Source: Nonomuraea sp. SBT364
GTDB lineage: Bacteria; Actinomycetota; Actinomycetes; Streptosporangiales; Streptosporangiaceae
DNA length: 64,000 bases
Direction of reading: 5' to 3'
Assembly: GCF_001083785.1 (NCBI RefSeq)
Contig: NZ_LAVL01000023.1
Location: 1 to 64,000, forward strand
Shown: one piece after another, positions 33,069 to 41,719 of the stretch
How positions within the stretch are numbered: position 1 is the first letter of the stretch
Layout of the letters: the number at the start of each line of letters is the position of its first letter
Program-made: the position numbers and the translations under genes
Notes under the pieces: model-generated
Told to the model about the DNA's origin: nothing
The model's database searches: none
Seen by the model: only the letters and a program-made list of their open reading frames with translations

Positions 33069-35095
33069 GGTCGCCGCTCGGGATGCTGGCCCGCGCCGTC
33101 ACGAACAAGGCGCCCGTCCCGTACACCTCGCGCGGTGCCCGGTTCGCGTTGCCGTTCTCCGGCCGGAACGACGCCGTCTCGCAGATGCAGGCGATGGGTA
33201 CCGTCGGCACCCTGTTCTCGATCGTGCACCGTACGTCGAACGCGGCCTCGCAGGTGGATTGGAAGCTGTGGCGCCGCGCTGCCTCGGGCAAGGACGAGGA
33301 CCGGGTCGAGCAGACCTCGCACCTCGCGCTCGACATCTGGCGGAAGCCGAATCCGTTCATGCCGCGGCAGGAGTTCGTCGAGTCCACACAGCAGCACGTG
33401 GATCTGACGGGCGAGGGCTGGTGGGTGGTGGCCCGCAACCCGCGGATGCGCTCCATCCCGCTGGAGTTGTGGCCTGTCCGGCCGGACCGGATGATCCCGG
33501 TCCCGCACCCGCAGGATTTCCTGGCCGGCTACATCTACGTCAGTCCTGACGGCGAGCAGGTGCCGCTGCGGCTGGATGAGGTCATCCAGTTGCGGATGCC
33601 GAACCCGATGGACCCGTACCGGGGTATGGGCCCGGTGCAGTCGATCCTGGCCGAGCTGGACGCGACCAGGTACAGCGCGGAGTGGAACCGCAACTTCTTC
33701 GTCAACTCGGCGCTGCCGTCCGGGATCATCGAGGCGCCGCAGAACCTAGGCGACGAGGAGTTCAACCAGCTTCGCGACCGGTGGGAGGAGCAGCACCGCG
33801 GTGTCGCGGCCGCGCACCGGGTGGCCATCCTTGAGGGCGGCTTGAAGTGGGTGGACCGCAAGTTCACGCAGCGGGACATGCAGTTCGTCGAGCTGCGGCA
33901 GGTGTCTCGGGATGTGATCCGTGAGGCGTTCGGGATGCCGAAGTTCGCGCTCGGCGACGTTGACGACGTAAACCGGGCGGTGGGTGAGGCGTCGGCGGCG
34001 TGGTTCGCCGAGTACCTGACCGTCCCCCGTCTGGAGCGGATCAAGGCGGCGCTCAACCATGATTTCCTGCCGCTGTTCGGCGACACCGCCCGCGACCTGG
34101 AGTTCGATTACGAGGACCCGGTGCCGCCTGACGCCGAGTCTCGGGATCGTGAGCGTACGAGCAAGGCGACGGCGGCGAAGCTGTACGTGGACGCGGGCTT
34201 CACCGGCGAGTCTGTGGTGGAGGCGCTGGATCTGCCGGACACGCTCGTCTGGAAGGAACCCGCCCCACAGCCCTCCCCTGCCCCTGCCGCTCCGCCGCCG
34301 CCGGGGCCGTCCCCTGACGCGCTGCTGCGCCGCCTCCAGGTGCGCGCCGCTGCCGACCCGGTGACCGGGCGGGAGGACTGGGAGGACCGGCTCGAAGATC
34401 TGCTCGCCGAATGGGAGCAGATCAGCGAAGACCAGCGGCGGGAGCTGCTCGACCAGATCCGGCGCGTCGTCGATGAGGGCGCCGGCGAGGGTGCTGCGCA
34501 GGGTCTGGTTGGCCTGGCCGTCTCCAGTGGTGTGGCTGCGGCGCTGCTGGAGGCGGTCATGGTGTTGCAGGCGGAGGCGGCGGCCGGGCGGATGGTGGAG
34601 GTGGCGGCCGCGCAGGGTGTCGCCATCGAGCCCGCCCCCGTCTCCGGCGCGCTGGCGGCGGCGCTGGCGGCCGGCGCTGCGGTGACGGCCGCTCTGCTCG
34701 CGTCGAGCCTGGCGGTGGCTGCGGGCAGGGCGGCGCTCCGCGTGTGGGCGCCCGGCATGACGGGCGAGCAGGTGGCCGGCCGGGTCGGGGCGTGGCTGGA
34801 GAGCCTGACGGATGCCGGGCTGCGCGCGGAGCTGGGCGGCGCGATCTGGGCGGCGGAGAACCTGGGCCGGTTCGCCACCCTCGAGCTCGCGATCGCGGAT
34901 GGGCGGGGCGCCACCTGGTACGAGGCCAGCGAGATCAGAGACTCGAACACATGTTTCCAATGCCGCGATATCGACGGCGAACGGTTCGACACGCTGCGCG
35001 ACGTGCGCGAGTCGTATCCGCATGGCGGCTTCTTCGCGTGCCTCGGAACGATCCGGTGCCGTGGCACCGTGGAACCTCACTGGGGTGACTCATGA
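33065..35095 (+). CDS. Portal protein fused to a MuF-like head morphogenesis domain
   Basis: 676 residues from TTG 33065 (an ATG six codons later is possible). Residues ~1-390 are an HK97-type portal (MGPVQSILAELDATRYSAEW, FGMPKFALGD, the ring through which DNA passes). A Pro-rich hinge (~391-420) leads to a long helical Ala-rich part and a C-terminal SPP1-gp7/MuF-like end with SNTCFQCRDIDGERF and YPHGGFFACLGTIRC. The two functions are separate genes in many phages. Stop overlaps the protease start. Confidence 0.88.
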   Translation: MRSPLGMLARAVTNKAPVPYTSRGARFALPFSGRNDAVSQMQAMGTVGTLFSIVHRTSNAASQVDWKLWRRAASGKDEDRVEQTSHLALDIWRKPNPFMPRQEFVESTQQHVDLTGEGWWVVARNPRMRSIPLELWPVRPDRMIPVPHPQDFLAGYIYVSPDGEQVPLRLDEVIQLRMPNPMDPYRGMGPVQSILAELDATRYSAEWNRNFFVNSALPSGIIEAPQNLGDEEFNQLRDRWEEQHRGVAAAHRVAILEGGLKWVDRKFTQRDMQFVELRQVSRDVIREAFGMPKFALGDVDDVNRAVGEASAAWFAEYLTVPRLERIKAALNHDFLPLFGDTARDLEFDYEDPVPPDAESRDRERTSKATAAKLYVDAGFTGESVVEALDLPDTLVWKEPAPQPSPAPAAPPPPGPSPDALLRRLQVRAAADPVTGREDWEDRLEDLLAEWEQISEDQRRELLDQIRRVVDEGAGEGAAQGLVGLAVSSGVAAALLEAVMVLQAEAAAGRMVEVAAAQGVAIEPAPVSGALAAALAAGAAVTAALLASSLAVAAGRAALRVWAPGMTGEQVAGRVGAWLESLTDAGLRAELGGAIWAAENLGRFATLELAIADGRGATWYEASEIRDSNTCFQCRDIDGERFDTLRDVRESYPHGGFFACLGTIRCRGTVEPHWGDS

Positions 35096-36102
35096 GCAAG
35101 CCGAGGATCGATGCTGCGCTGGCGGCGCGGGTGCAGGCGCTGCTGGCTGACCGGAACGCGCAGCCGCTCCCGGGCGGGCACGTCCGGCCGGAGCTGAAGG
35201 TGACCGCGCAGACGGAAGGCCAGCCCGCCGAGCTGCTGTTGTACGACGAGATCGGGTTCTGGGGCATCTGGGCGGTCGACGTGGCCGCCGCCTTGTCGAC
35301 GGTGTCGGGGCCGCTGCACGTGCGCGTCAACAGCCCTGGCGGGGACGTGTTCGACGGGATCGCGATCTACAACATGCTGGCCGACTACCCCGGCCATGTG
35401 ACCGTCACCGTCGACAGCCTCGCCGCCAGCGCAGCCAGCTTCATCGCGATGGCGGGCGACACCATCCGCATGAACCGCGCCTCACAGATGATGATCCACG
35501 ACGCTTCCGGCGGTTGCCGCGGCAACGCCGCCGACATGCGGGCGATGGCCGGGCTGCTCGACCAGATCTCCTCCACCATCGCCGGCATCTACGCCGGCCG
35601 GGCGGGCGGCACGGTCGAGGAGTGGCGCGAGCGGATGCTCGTGGATGGCGGGTTCGGCACCTGGTACACCGCCGAGCAGGCGGTCGAGGCCGGTCTCGCC
35701 GACGAGCTCGCCGCGACAGCCGACAGCGACGAGGACGAGCCAGGCGGGCAGGAGGCCGCGGGCCGGGTGGCGGTGGCCGCGCTGTTCCCGTACGGCGACG
35801 CCGCCCGCTGGCGGGCCGCCGCCCACACCCCCGCCCTGGGGGACCAGAGCCAGGCGCCGGCGGTGCGCGAGCAGCCTGAGGCCCCCGTTGCGGCTGCTGC
35901 GCCGTCCCCCGCGGTGGTTCCCACCCCGCCGCCGGCGCCTGCACCAACCGCCCCGCTGGACGCGGAGGCGCCCCCCGCTGACGCCGGGCCTGAGCCGGCC
36001 GTCGAGCCGGACCCTGATCCGTGGGCGGCGTCTGTCGCTCACATGCTGAACACCCCCACGCCGGAGGGCGTGCTGGCGAGCCTGAGGAGGGCTGTGCTGT
36101 GA
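35092..36102 (+). CDS. ClpP-like head maturation protease
   Basis: 336 residues. ClpP/S14-type fold with NSPGGDVFDG (80-89), nucleophile SLAASAASFIAMAG (Ser113) and MMIHDASGG (His136). A Pro/Ala-rich C-terminal third (from ~215) likely plays a scaffold or linker role, as in fused protease-scaffolds. It matures the capsid precursor encoded next door. Confidence 0.9.
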   Translation: MSKPRIDAALAARVQALLADRNAQPLPGGHVRPELKVTAQTEGQPAELLLYDEIGFWGIWAVDVAAALSTVSGPLHVRVNSPGGDVFDGIAIYNMLADYPGHVTVTVDSLAASAASFIAMAGDTIRMNRASQMMIHDASGGCRGNAADMRAMAGLLDQISSTIAGIYAGRAGGTVEEWRERMLVDGGFGTWYTAEQAVEAGLADELAATADSDEDEPGGQEAAGRVAVAALFPYGDAARWRAAAHTPALGDQSQAPAVREQPEAPVAAAAPSPAVVPTPPPAPAPTAPLDAEAPPADAGPEPAVEPDPDPWAASVAHMLNTPTPEGVLASLRRAVL

Positions 36103-37475
36103 CGACACCTGTCCTGCCGAAGGACATCCCCATCCCGAAGAACAGCGACGAGCTGGCGGAGATGATGGGCGACCCGGGCCGCCTCGCGCCGGTACTCGCC
36201 GACACGAAGGCGCTACAGGAGTTCATCAAGGCGTACGCCGAAGCTCAGCAGGCGCCGGGCACCGACCTGCACCGGCAGATCGAGGCCGAGGTGCAGCGCG
36301 GCATGGCCGCGTTCCTGAAGGACAACGCGGCCAGCGGGGACGGCATCCAGCGGCTGAACCTGGACCCGCAGACCCGCCCGGCGAACATGCTGACCGGGCA
36401 CCGGCAGGCGGCGGCGTACAACCCGAAGGCTCCGGGCGCGGTGCTCGACAACGAGTTCGCGAGCGCGGCGGAGTACTTCCACAACGCGTGGCATCTGAAC
36501 CCGAACGCGGACGCGCGGGCGAAGATGCAGCGGATCCGGAACGCCTACAGCACGGTGGTGCCCAGCGAGGGCGGCTTCCTCGTCCCGGAGACGCTGCGCT
36601 CGCAGCTTCTCCAGGTGGCGCTGGAGATGGCCGTGGTCCGGCCAAGGGCGACGGTGGTTCCGATGGAGTCGGCCCGCGTCCCGTTCCCGATGATCGACTC
36701 CACATCGAACGCGTCCAGCGTTTTCGGCGGCATGGTCGGCTACTGGACCGACGAGGCCGCCATGCTCGAAGAGTCGAACCCCAAGTTCGGCAAGATCGTC
36801 CTCGACGCGCAGAAGCTCACCGGCTTGGCCGTCGTCCCCAACGAACTGCTGTCCGACTCCCTCATCTCGTTCGCGGCGCTGATCGAGACGCTGTGGCCGC
36901 AGGCGCTCGCCTTCTTCGAGGACGTCGCCTTCATGTCCGGCAGCGGCGTCGGCGAGCCGCTCGGCTTCCTCGGCGCGGGCAACAGCGCAGGCGTCGCAGT
37001 CGCCGCGGAGGCCGGCCAGCCCGCGGACACGATCGTGCTGGAGAACGTCATCAAGATGTACTCCCGCATGCTGCCCGCGTCGCTGTCGCGCGGCATCTGG
37101 ATCTGCTCCCCCGAGGCGATCCCCGAACTGTTCACGATGGCTCTGTCCGTCGGTACGGGCGGCGGCCCGGTCATGCTGACCAACGTCGCAGGCCCGGCCC
37201 CGATGACCATCTTCGGTCGGCCCCTGGTGGTCAGCGAGAAGGCTGGCCGGCTCGGCGACCGCTCCGACCTGGCGTTCGTCGACCTGTCGTACTACCTGGT
37301 CGGAGACCGGCAGACCATGTCCGCCGACTCCTCCACCGACTACAAGTTCGGGTCGGACCAGACCACGTACCGGATCATCCAGCGCGTCGACGGCAAGCCC
37401 TGGATCAAGAGCGCGATCACGCCGAACAACGGCGGCCCGTCGCTGTCCCCGTTCGTCGAGATCGCGGCGCGCTGA
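36099..37475 (+). CDS. HK97-type major capsid protein
   Basis: 458 residues from GTG 36099, overlapping the protease stop. The first ~130 residues look like a delta-domain (scaffold) removed in maturation. The rest is the HK97 fold: STVVPSEGGFLVPETLRSQL, then QKLTGLAVVPNELLSDS, FLGAGNSAGV and GDRQTMSADSSTDYKF. Its place right after the protease supports the call. Confidence 0.92.
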   Translation: MTTPVLPKDIPIPKNSDELAEMMGDPGRLAPVLADTKALQEFIKAYAEAQQAPGTDLHRQIEAEVQRGMAAFLKDNAASGDGIQRLNLDPQTRPANMLTGHRQAAAYNPKAPGAVLDNEFASAAEYFHNAWHLNPNADARAKMQRIRNAYSTVVPSEGGFLVPETLRSQLLQVALEMAVVRPRATVVPMESARVPFPMIDSTSNASSVFGGMVGYWTDEAAMLEESNPKFGKIVLDAQKLTGLAVVPNELLSDSLISFAALIETLWPQALAFFEDVAFMSGSGVGEPLGFLGAGNSAGVAVAAEAGQPADTIVLENVIKMYSRMLPASLSRGIWICSPEAIPELFTMALSVGTGGGPVMLTNVAGPAPMTIFGRPLVVSEKAGRLGDRSDLAFVDLSYYLVGDRQTMSADSSTDYKFGSDQTTYRIIQRVDGKPWIKSAITPNNGGPSLSPFVEIAAR

Positions 37476-37488
37476 GAGGAGTAGGCAC

Positions 37489-37917
37489 ATGTCTGGAATG
37501 GAAGGGCTCGGCAGGGTCTTCAACGTGGTCCCGGCCGCGTCCGGGGTGCACATCCCGATGAAGGACGCCGCCGCCATCTCGTTCGTCACCTTCGAGGACG
37601 ACGGCAGCACGATTCTGACGTTGAAGGAGTCGATCGACGGCGCCAGCGAGCAGAACCTCGCCGTCATGACCCGCTTCCACAAGGCGCCCGGTGTGGGCGG
37701 CACGTGGACGCTGGTCGAGCAGGCGGCTGCGGCAACGTACGACCTGGGCGACGACACCACGAACGACGCGACCGTGGTCACGGTGCGGGCCGCCCAGCTG
37801 TCCGACGGGTTCAACTGCGTCGAGGCGACCGTGGACGGCGGTATCTGTGTCGCGATCCTGCACGACCTGATGGTCCAGCGGGATCCGGCGAACCTCGCCA
37901 CGAACGTGGACGCGTAG
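37489..37917 (+). CDS. Phage head-associated protein
   Basis: 142 residues, beta-rich (FVTFEDDGSTILTL, VMTRFHKAPGVGGTWTLVEQ). Similar small proteins often follow the capsid gene in actinophages; a decoration or stabilising role is possible but unproven. GAGGAG ribosome site eight bases before the ATG. Confidence 0.6.
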   Translation: MSGMEGLGRVFNVVPAASGVHIPMKDAAAISFVTFEDDGSTILTLKESIDGASEQNLAVMTRFHKAPGVGGTWTLVEQAAAATYDLGDDTTNDATVVTVRAAQLSDGFNCVEATVDGGICVAILHDLMVQRDPANLATNVDA

Positions 37918-37926
37918 GGGGCCGGG

Positions 37927-38385
37927 ATGACCACGATGATCCAGGGCTCGCAGGTGCGGACTCTGCTGCTGGGCAGCGGCCCGGTCGCGTCCCCTTCGGG
38001 CGCGTTCGCGGCGGACACCCGCACGATCTTCACGGTGGCGGGCGGCGAGGTGATGATCACCGCGCTGTGGGGTGTCGTCACCACCAGCATCACCGTCGCC
38101 AACACGGTCAAGCTGCAGACCAACCCGACCGCCGGCGACACCGCTGACCTCGTCACGGCCACGGACATCGGCACCACCGACTCGACGGTGGGGACAGTGC
38201 TCGGCGTGCTCGACCAGACCGACACGCCGCCCGACCTGAACAAGGGTGGCAAGGCTTTGTCCGGCGTCGTCGTGTCGACGGGCAACATCGAGCAGGTCAC
38301 CACCGGCACCACCCCGGATGGTGCGGTCACCTGGTATTGCACCTGGGTGCCGCTGACCGACGGCGCCACGCTGGTGGCCGGCTGA
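37927..38385 (+). CDS. Phage head protein, beta-rich
   Basis: 152 residues, rich in Thr, Val and Gly (TIFTVAGGEVMITALWGVVT). Predicted all-beta; may be a capsid decoration protein. Its stop shares a base with the next start (TGATG). Confidence 0.6.
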   Translation: MTTMIQGSQVRTLLLGSGPVASPSGAFAADTRTIFTVAGGEVMITALWGVVTTSITVANTVKLQTNPTAGDTADLVTATDIGTTDSTVGTVLGVLDQTDTPPDLNKGGKALSGVVVSTGNIEQVTTGTTPDGAVTWYCTWVPLTDGATLVAG

Positions 38386-38957
38386 TGAGCCTGCACGGGT
38401 GCGCTGACTGCTCCACCTCGTACGCGGTGGGGTTGGAGGCGTGCCCGAACTGCGGGTGCAGGGAGCGCGTCGAGGAGGGACGGGCCGTGCGTGGGTCGCG
38501 GCTGCCCTTCGTTGACGTCGCCTGTTCGACTGCCGGGTGCCGCGCTGAGGGCGTGGTCCGCCGCATCCACAAGCCGATGATCGTGCCTGGGGTGGTGGAG
38601 CAGACGGCGTATGCCTGTGTGCCGTGCGGCCTGGTGATGCAGCCCGTCGGCGGCTGGCCGGCGCCTGGGTTGGAGGAGAACATGCCGAAGATCACTCGCC
38701 ATGGTGGGGCGTCGAACGCGGCGGCCGGGTCTGCGGAGGATGCCGCCCGGCCGTCGTCCGAGATCGGAGAGGGTGAGCAGCCATCAGTTGGGAGCAGCTC
38801 CGAGACATCCTCCGAGAGGCCGCCAAGCTCGCCCGAGACGAGCGGGACCGACCGCCCGAAGCCTGCCCCCAAGACGGGGAGCCGCTCCAAGCGGGCCCGC
38901 GGGGCGAGCTCCACTGCCGGTTCGACGGATGGATCTGGCGAGGCTGACGCCTCTTGA
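38385..38957 (+). CDS. Zinc-ribbon phage protein with disordered tail
   Basis: 190 residues. Three Cys pairs (GCADCSTSY, ACPNCGCRE, CSTAGC and CVPCGLV) suggest two zinc ribbons in the first 95 residues. From about 100 on it is low-complexity Ser/Pro/Glu. The tail is read through DNA that also encodes a second conserved-looking protein in another frame (38783-38947), which probably explains its composition. Confidence 0.65.
   Translation: MSLHGCADCSTSYAVGLEACPNCGCRERVEEGRAVRGSRLPFVDVACSTAGCRAEGVVRRIHKPMIVPGVVEQTAYACVPCGLVMQPVGGWPAPGLEENMPKITRHGGASNAAAGSAEDAARPSSEIGEGEQPSVGSSSETSSERPPSSPETSGTDRPKPAPKTGSRSKRARGASSTAGSTDGSGEADAS
38783..38947 (+). CDS. Small conserved-type phage protein overlapping in another frame, non-standard start
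   Basis: 54 codons begin at an ATC after an in-frame TGA nine bases upstream, reading ISWEQLRDILREAAKLARDE, then PPEACPQDGEPLQAGP and LHCRFDGWIW. This resembles small actinophage/prophage proteins that start with M-S-W/Q-W and carry the C-P-x-D-G-E-P-L...C-P-F-D-G pattern. There is no ATG, GTG, TTG or CTG in frame that could give the conserved N-terminus, so ATC initiation (or a start lost by mutation) is implied. Confidence 0.6.
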   Translation: MSWEQLRDILREAAKLARDERDRPPEACPQDGEPLQAGPRGELHCRFDGWIWRG

Positions 38958-38961
38958 GACT

Positions 38962-38998
38962 CCCCGGGCGCCCGTCCACGGCTAAGGGGCGCCCGGGG
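38962..38998 (+). terminator. Hairpin within the head gene cluster
   Basis: CCCCGGGCGCCC (38962-38973) pairs perfectly with GGGCGCCCGGGG (38987-38998) across 13 bases. It sits in the 91-base gap before the connector gene, so it may limit read-through from head to tail genes. Confidence 0.6.
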
Positions 38999-39048
38999 GC
39001 CACAAACGGCCGTGGAGAGCCGATCAGCGCAGGGAGGAGGGGACGGAC

Positions 39049-40122
39049 ATGGCGGCACCGTGGTACTGCACTCGCGAGGACGTGAAGCGGGCGTTGGACG
39101 TCAAGGAGACCGCGCGCAGCAACGCGCAGGTCGACCGCGCCATCGACTCCGCCTCGCGCACCGTCGAGGGCAGGTTGCATCGCCGCTTCTACCCGGAGAC
39201 CGCCACCCGCACCTTCGACTGGCCGAACGCGCAGCGGGCCCGCCCGTGGCGGCTGTGGCTGGACCAGCACGAGCTCGCCTCGGTGACCACCCTTATGGCG
39301 GGCGGGGTGACGGTCGCCTCCAGCGACTTCCTGCTGTATCCGACGGGCGGCCCGCCGTACAACAGGCTAGAGATCGACCTCGACTCCTCCGCCGCGTTCG
39401 CCAGCGGGGACACCCACCAGCAGGCCATCTCCATCGCCGGCGTGTACGCGGGCTGCCCGCTCGACGAGGCCCCGGCCGGCGCCCTCGCTGAGGCGCTCGA
39501 CGCCTCCGAGACGAGCGTGGACGTCACGGACGCCGCGGCGGTCGGGGTGGGCGACATTCTGCGCGTCGGTACGGAGCGGATGATCGTCACCGGTCGGGCG
39601 ATGCTCGACACCGGGCAGAACATCGCCGCCGACCTGACGGCGTCGAACGCGTCCGTCACCGTGACTGTGACGGACGGCACCGCCTACGCGGTGGATGAGG
39701 TGCTGCTGGTCGGGTCGGAGCGGATGCTCGTGGTGGACGTCGCGGGCAACGACCTCACCGTGCGCAGGGCGTGGGACGGCAGCGTGCTGGCCGCGCACAC
39801 CGCGGGGGCGGACGTGTATGCGCCGCGCACGCTGACCGTGACGCGGGGGGCGCTCGGCACGACAGCGGCCGCGCACGACACGGCTGCCGCGGTGGTCCGG
39901 CATCTGGTGCCCGGCCTGGTGCGTGACGCTGTCGTGGCGTTGGCGTTGGCGCAACTGCTGGGCGAGCAGGGCGGCTACACGGCGGCGGGCGCCCGGTCGG
40001 CGGCGTCGGGGTCGGTGGCCGGGTCGCGTCCGCAGTCCCGGCAGGTGGGCGGCGGCGCGGGCGACGTGCTGGCCATGGCCTTCGACGCGTACGGCCGCAA
40101 GGCCCGCACGAGGGCGGTCTGA
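39049..40122 (+). CDS. Head-tail connector (adaptor) protein
   Basis: 357 residues. The N-terminal 100 residues (WYCTREDVKRALDVKETARS, DRAIDSASRTVEGRLHRRFY) fit the gp6/DnaT-like adaptor pattern. The middle has two similar beta units (VGVGDILRVGTERMIVT and VDEVLLVGSERMLVVDV), apparently inserted. The C-terminal part resumes with a helical element (VRDAVVALALAQLLGEQGGY). This makes it longer than ordinary adaptors (about 100-130 residues). AGGAGG ribosome site upstream. Confidence 0.75.
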   Translation: MAAPWYCTREDVKRALDVKETARSNAQVDRAIDSASRTVEGRLHRRFYPETATRTFDWPNAQRARPWRLWLDQHELASVTTLMAGGVTVASSDFLLYPTGGPPYNRLEIDLDSSAAFASGDTHQQAISIAGVYAGCPLDEAPAGALAEALDASETSVDVTDAAAVGVGDILRVGTERMIVTGRAMLDTGQNIAADLTASNASVTVTVTDGTAYAVDEVLLVGSERMLVVDVAGNDLTVRRAWDGSVLAAHTAGADVYAPRTLTVTRGALGTTAAAHDTAAAVVRHLVPGLVRDAVVALALAQLLGEQGGYTAAGARSAASGSVAGSRPQSRQVGGGAGDVLAMAFDAYGRKARTRAV

Positions 40123-40123
40123 C

Positions 40124-40321
40124 ATGGGCTCTTGCACCGCGTTCACGGCCCGCGCAGAGGCGCGCGAGTTGCCCCCGGTTGATGGGTGGCGGCGGGCCGC
40201 GGCGACAGGCGTGGTCGTCTTCAGGTGCTCGTGCGGCACGGTCGTCCGAGGCGGACGGGGCGAGGTGGCGGCGCTGGCGGGGCCGCACATGCGCAGGGCG
40301 AGGGGTGAGACCCGTGCTTGA
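40124..40321 (+). CDS. Small phage protein with CxC motif
   Basis: 65 residues from ATG 40124. FRCSCGTVVRGG suggests half a zinc ribbon. Lies between connector genes with an eight-base overlap to the next. Unknown function. Confidence 0.5.
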   Translation: MGSCTAFTARAEARELPPVDGWRRAAATGVVVFRCSCGTVVRGGRGEVAALAGPHMRRARGETRA

Positions 40322-40706
40322 GATCCACGCGACGATCCACATGAAGGGCCCCGTCTACGACGGCCGCGCGCCCCGCGTGCTCGACGATTTCGCGCAGGCG
40401 GCGGTCGACGAGGTGGCCGAGCAGGGCTTCCGCGACATCGGGTTCACGCTCGTCCGCGTGCTCAAGCATCCGACCGGCCACTACCAGTCCCGGATCCGTA
40501 ACAGGCCGATCGGCCCGCTCACCCGCGTGCTGTACGACGACCGGGTGATCTACGGGTGGTGGCTGGAAGGCGTCGGCTCCCGCAACAGCCCCGTCACGCG
40601 GTTTGAGGGGTATTTCACGTTCCGGCGGGTCGCCCAGCACCTGAAGAAGAAGGCCCCGCAGATCGCGCAGCAGACGTTGCGCCGCTACATCGGCAGGTTG
40701 CAATGA
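40314..40706 (+). CDS. Phage tail-completion/gp10-like protein
   Basis: 130 residues from GTG 40314. DFAQAAVDEVAEQGFRDIG, then RPIGPLTRVLYDDRVIYGWW and FRRVAQHLKKKA fit the head-tail joining HK97-gp10 type by pattern and by position. Overlaps the next gene (ATGA). Confidence 0.55.
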   Translation: MLEIHATIHMKGPVYDGRAPRVLDDFAQAAVDEVAEQGFRDIGFTLVRVLKHPTGHYQSRIRNRPIGPLTRVLYDDRVIYGWWLEGVGSRNSPVTRFEGYFTFRRVAQHLKKKAPQIAQQTLRRYIGRLQ

Positions 40707-41719
40707 CGATCCGCCGCAACCTGTGCGTTAACCCCGCCCTGGCCAACGACGCGGACGGGTGGGGTGGCGGCTCCACACCCACCAGGACGGACGTGACCGG
40801 GCAGGGCTTCGACCGGCAGTGGGCGGCCCGGTACAGCTCGGGCACGTTCACCAGCAGCGCGCGCGGCGCCGTCACCCCGGGCGAGACCTACACGTTCAGC
40901 GAGTACGTCTACATCGACAACGTGGCCGCCGCCATCTCCGGCACGATCTACGTCGAGTGGCGGGACGCCGCCGCCAACGTGCTGTCCTACTCGGACGGCC
41001 CATACAGCGTGCCCGGCGGCACCGTCTCCCGCGTGTCGATCACCGCCACCGCCCCGGCCAACGCCGCGTTTGGCCAGATCATCACGGACAACTACAACTT
41101 CGCGACCGGGGCGGGCGACTTCACGCAGGTCCTCATCGAGCAGACTGCGACGCTGGGCGACTACTTCGACGGCGACTCCCCCGACTCCTCCTGGGACGGC
41201 ACGCCAGGCAACTCCACCTCCACCTTCGACGACACGCCCGCACCGAGCTTGGAGGCTGCGTTGGCGCTGCATGCTGCCGCGATCCTGGACGCTCTCCAGT
41301 CCCACGCCCTCGCCTCCGGCCTGTTCGAGCGGGTGAACGCGCACGAGCCGGCGAACCCGCCCGGCAACGGATTGACAGCGGCAATCTGGGCGGACTCCAT
41401 AGCTCCACTCCCGGCCGGGTCCGGTTTGCGGGTGACGTCGGCGCGGGTGGCGTTCAACCTGCGCATCTACACCAACGCCGACTCCGATCCGCGCGACGCG
41501 ATCGACCCGGCGGTGATGACCGCTGTGGATGTGCTGATGACCGCCTACAGCGGCGACTTCGAGCTCGGCGGCAACGTCCGCAACGTCGACGTGCTGGGGA
41601 TGGCGGGGACTCCGTTGTCGGCGCAGGCGGGCTATCTGGAGCAGGGCCGCACCCTGTACCGGGTCATGACGCTGACGGTCCCTGTGCTGATCAACGACGT
41701 GTGGGAGCAGGTGCCCTGA
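40703..41719 (+). CDS. Tail terminator-type protein with N-terminal carbohydrate-binding-like domain
   Basis: 338 residues. Residues 1-175 look like a galactose-binding-type beta sandwich seen in tail tip proteins (RRNLCVNPALANDADGW start, GETYTFSEYVYIDN, YFDGDSPDSSWDGTPG). Residues ~180-338 (ALALHAAAILDALQSHALAS, ERVNAHEPANPPGNGLTAAI, RNVDVLGM, YRVMTLTVPVLINDVW) match the actinophage tail-terminator/minor tail type usual at this map position. A binding domain fused to this joining protein is unusual. Confidence 0.65.
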   Translation: MTIRRNLCVNPALANDADGWGGGSTPTRTDVTGQGFDRQWAARYSSGTFTSSARGAVTPGETYTFSEYVYIDNVAAAISGTIYVEWRDAAANVLSYSDGPYSVPGGTVSRVSITATAPANAAFGQIITDNYNFATGAGDFTQVLIEQTATLGDYFDGDSPDSSWDGTPGNSTSTFDDTPAPSLEAALALHAAAILDALQSHALASGLFERVNAHEPANPPGNGLTAAIWADSIAPLPAGSGLRVTSARVAFNLRIYTNADSDPRDAIDPAVMTAVDVLMTAYSGDFELGGNVRNVDVLGMAGTPLSAQAGYLEQGRTLYRVMTLTVPVLINDVWEQVP

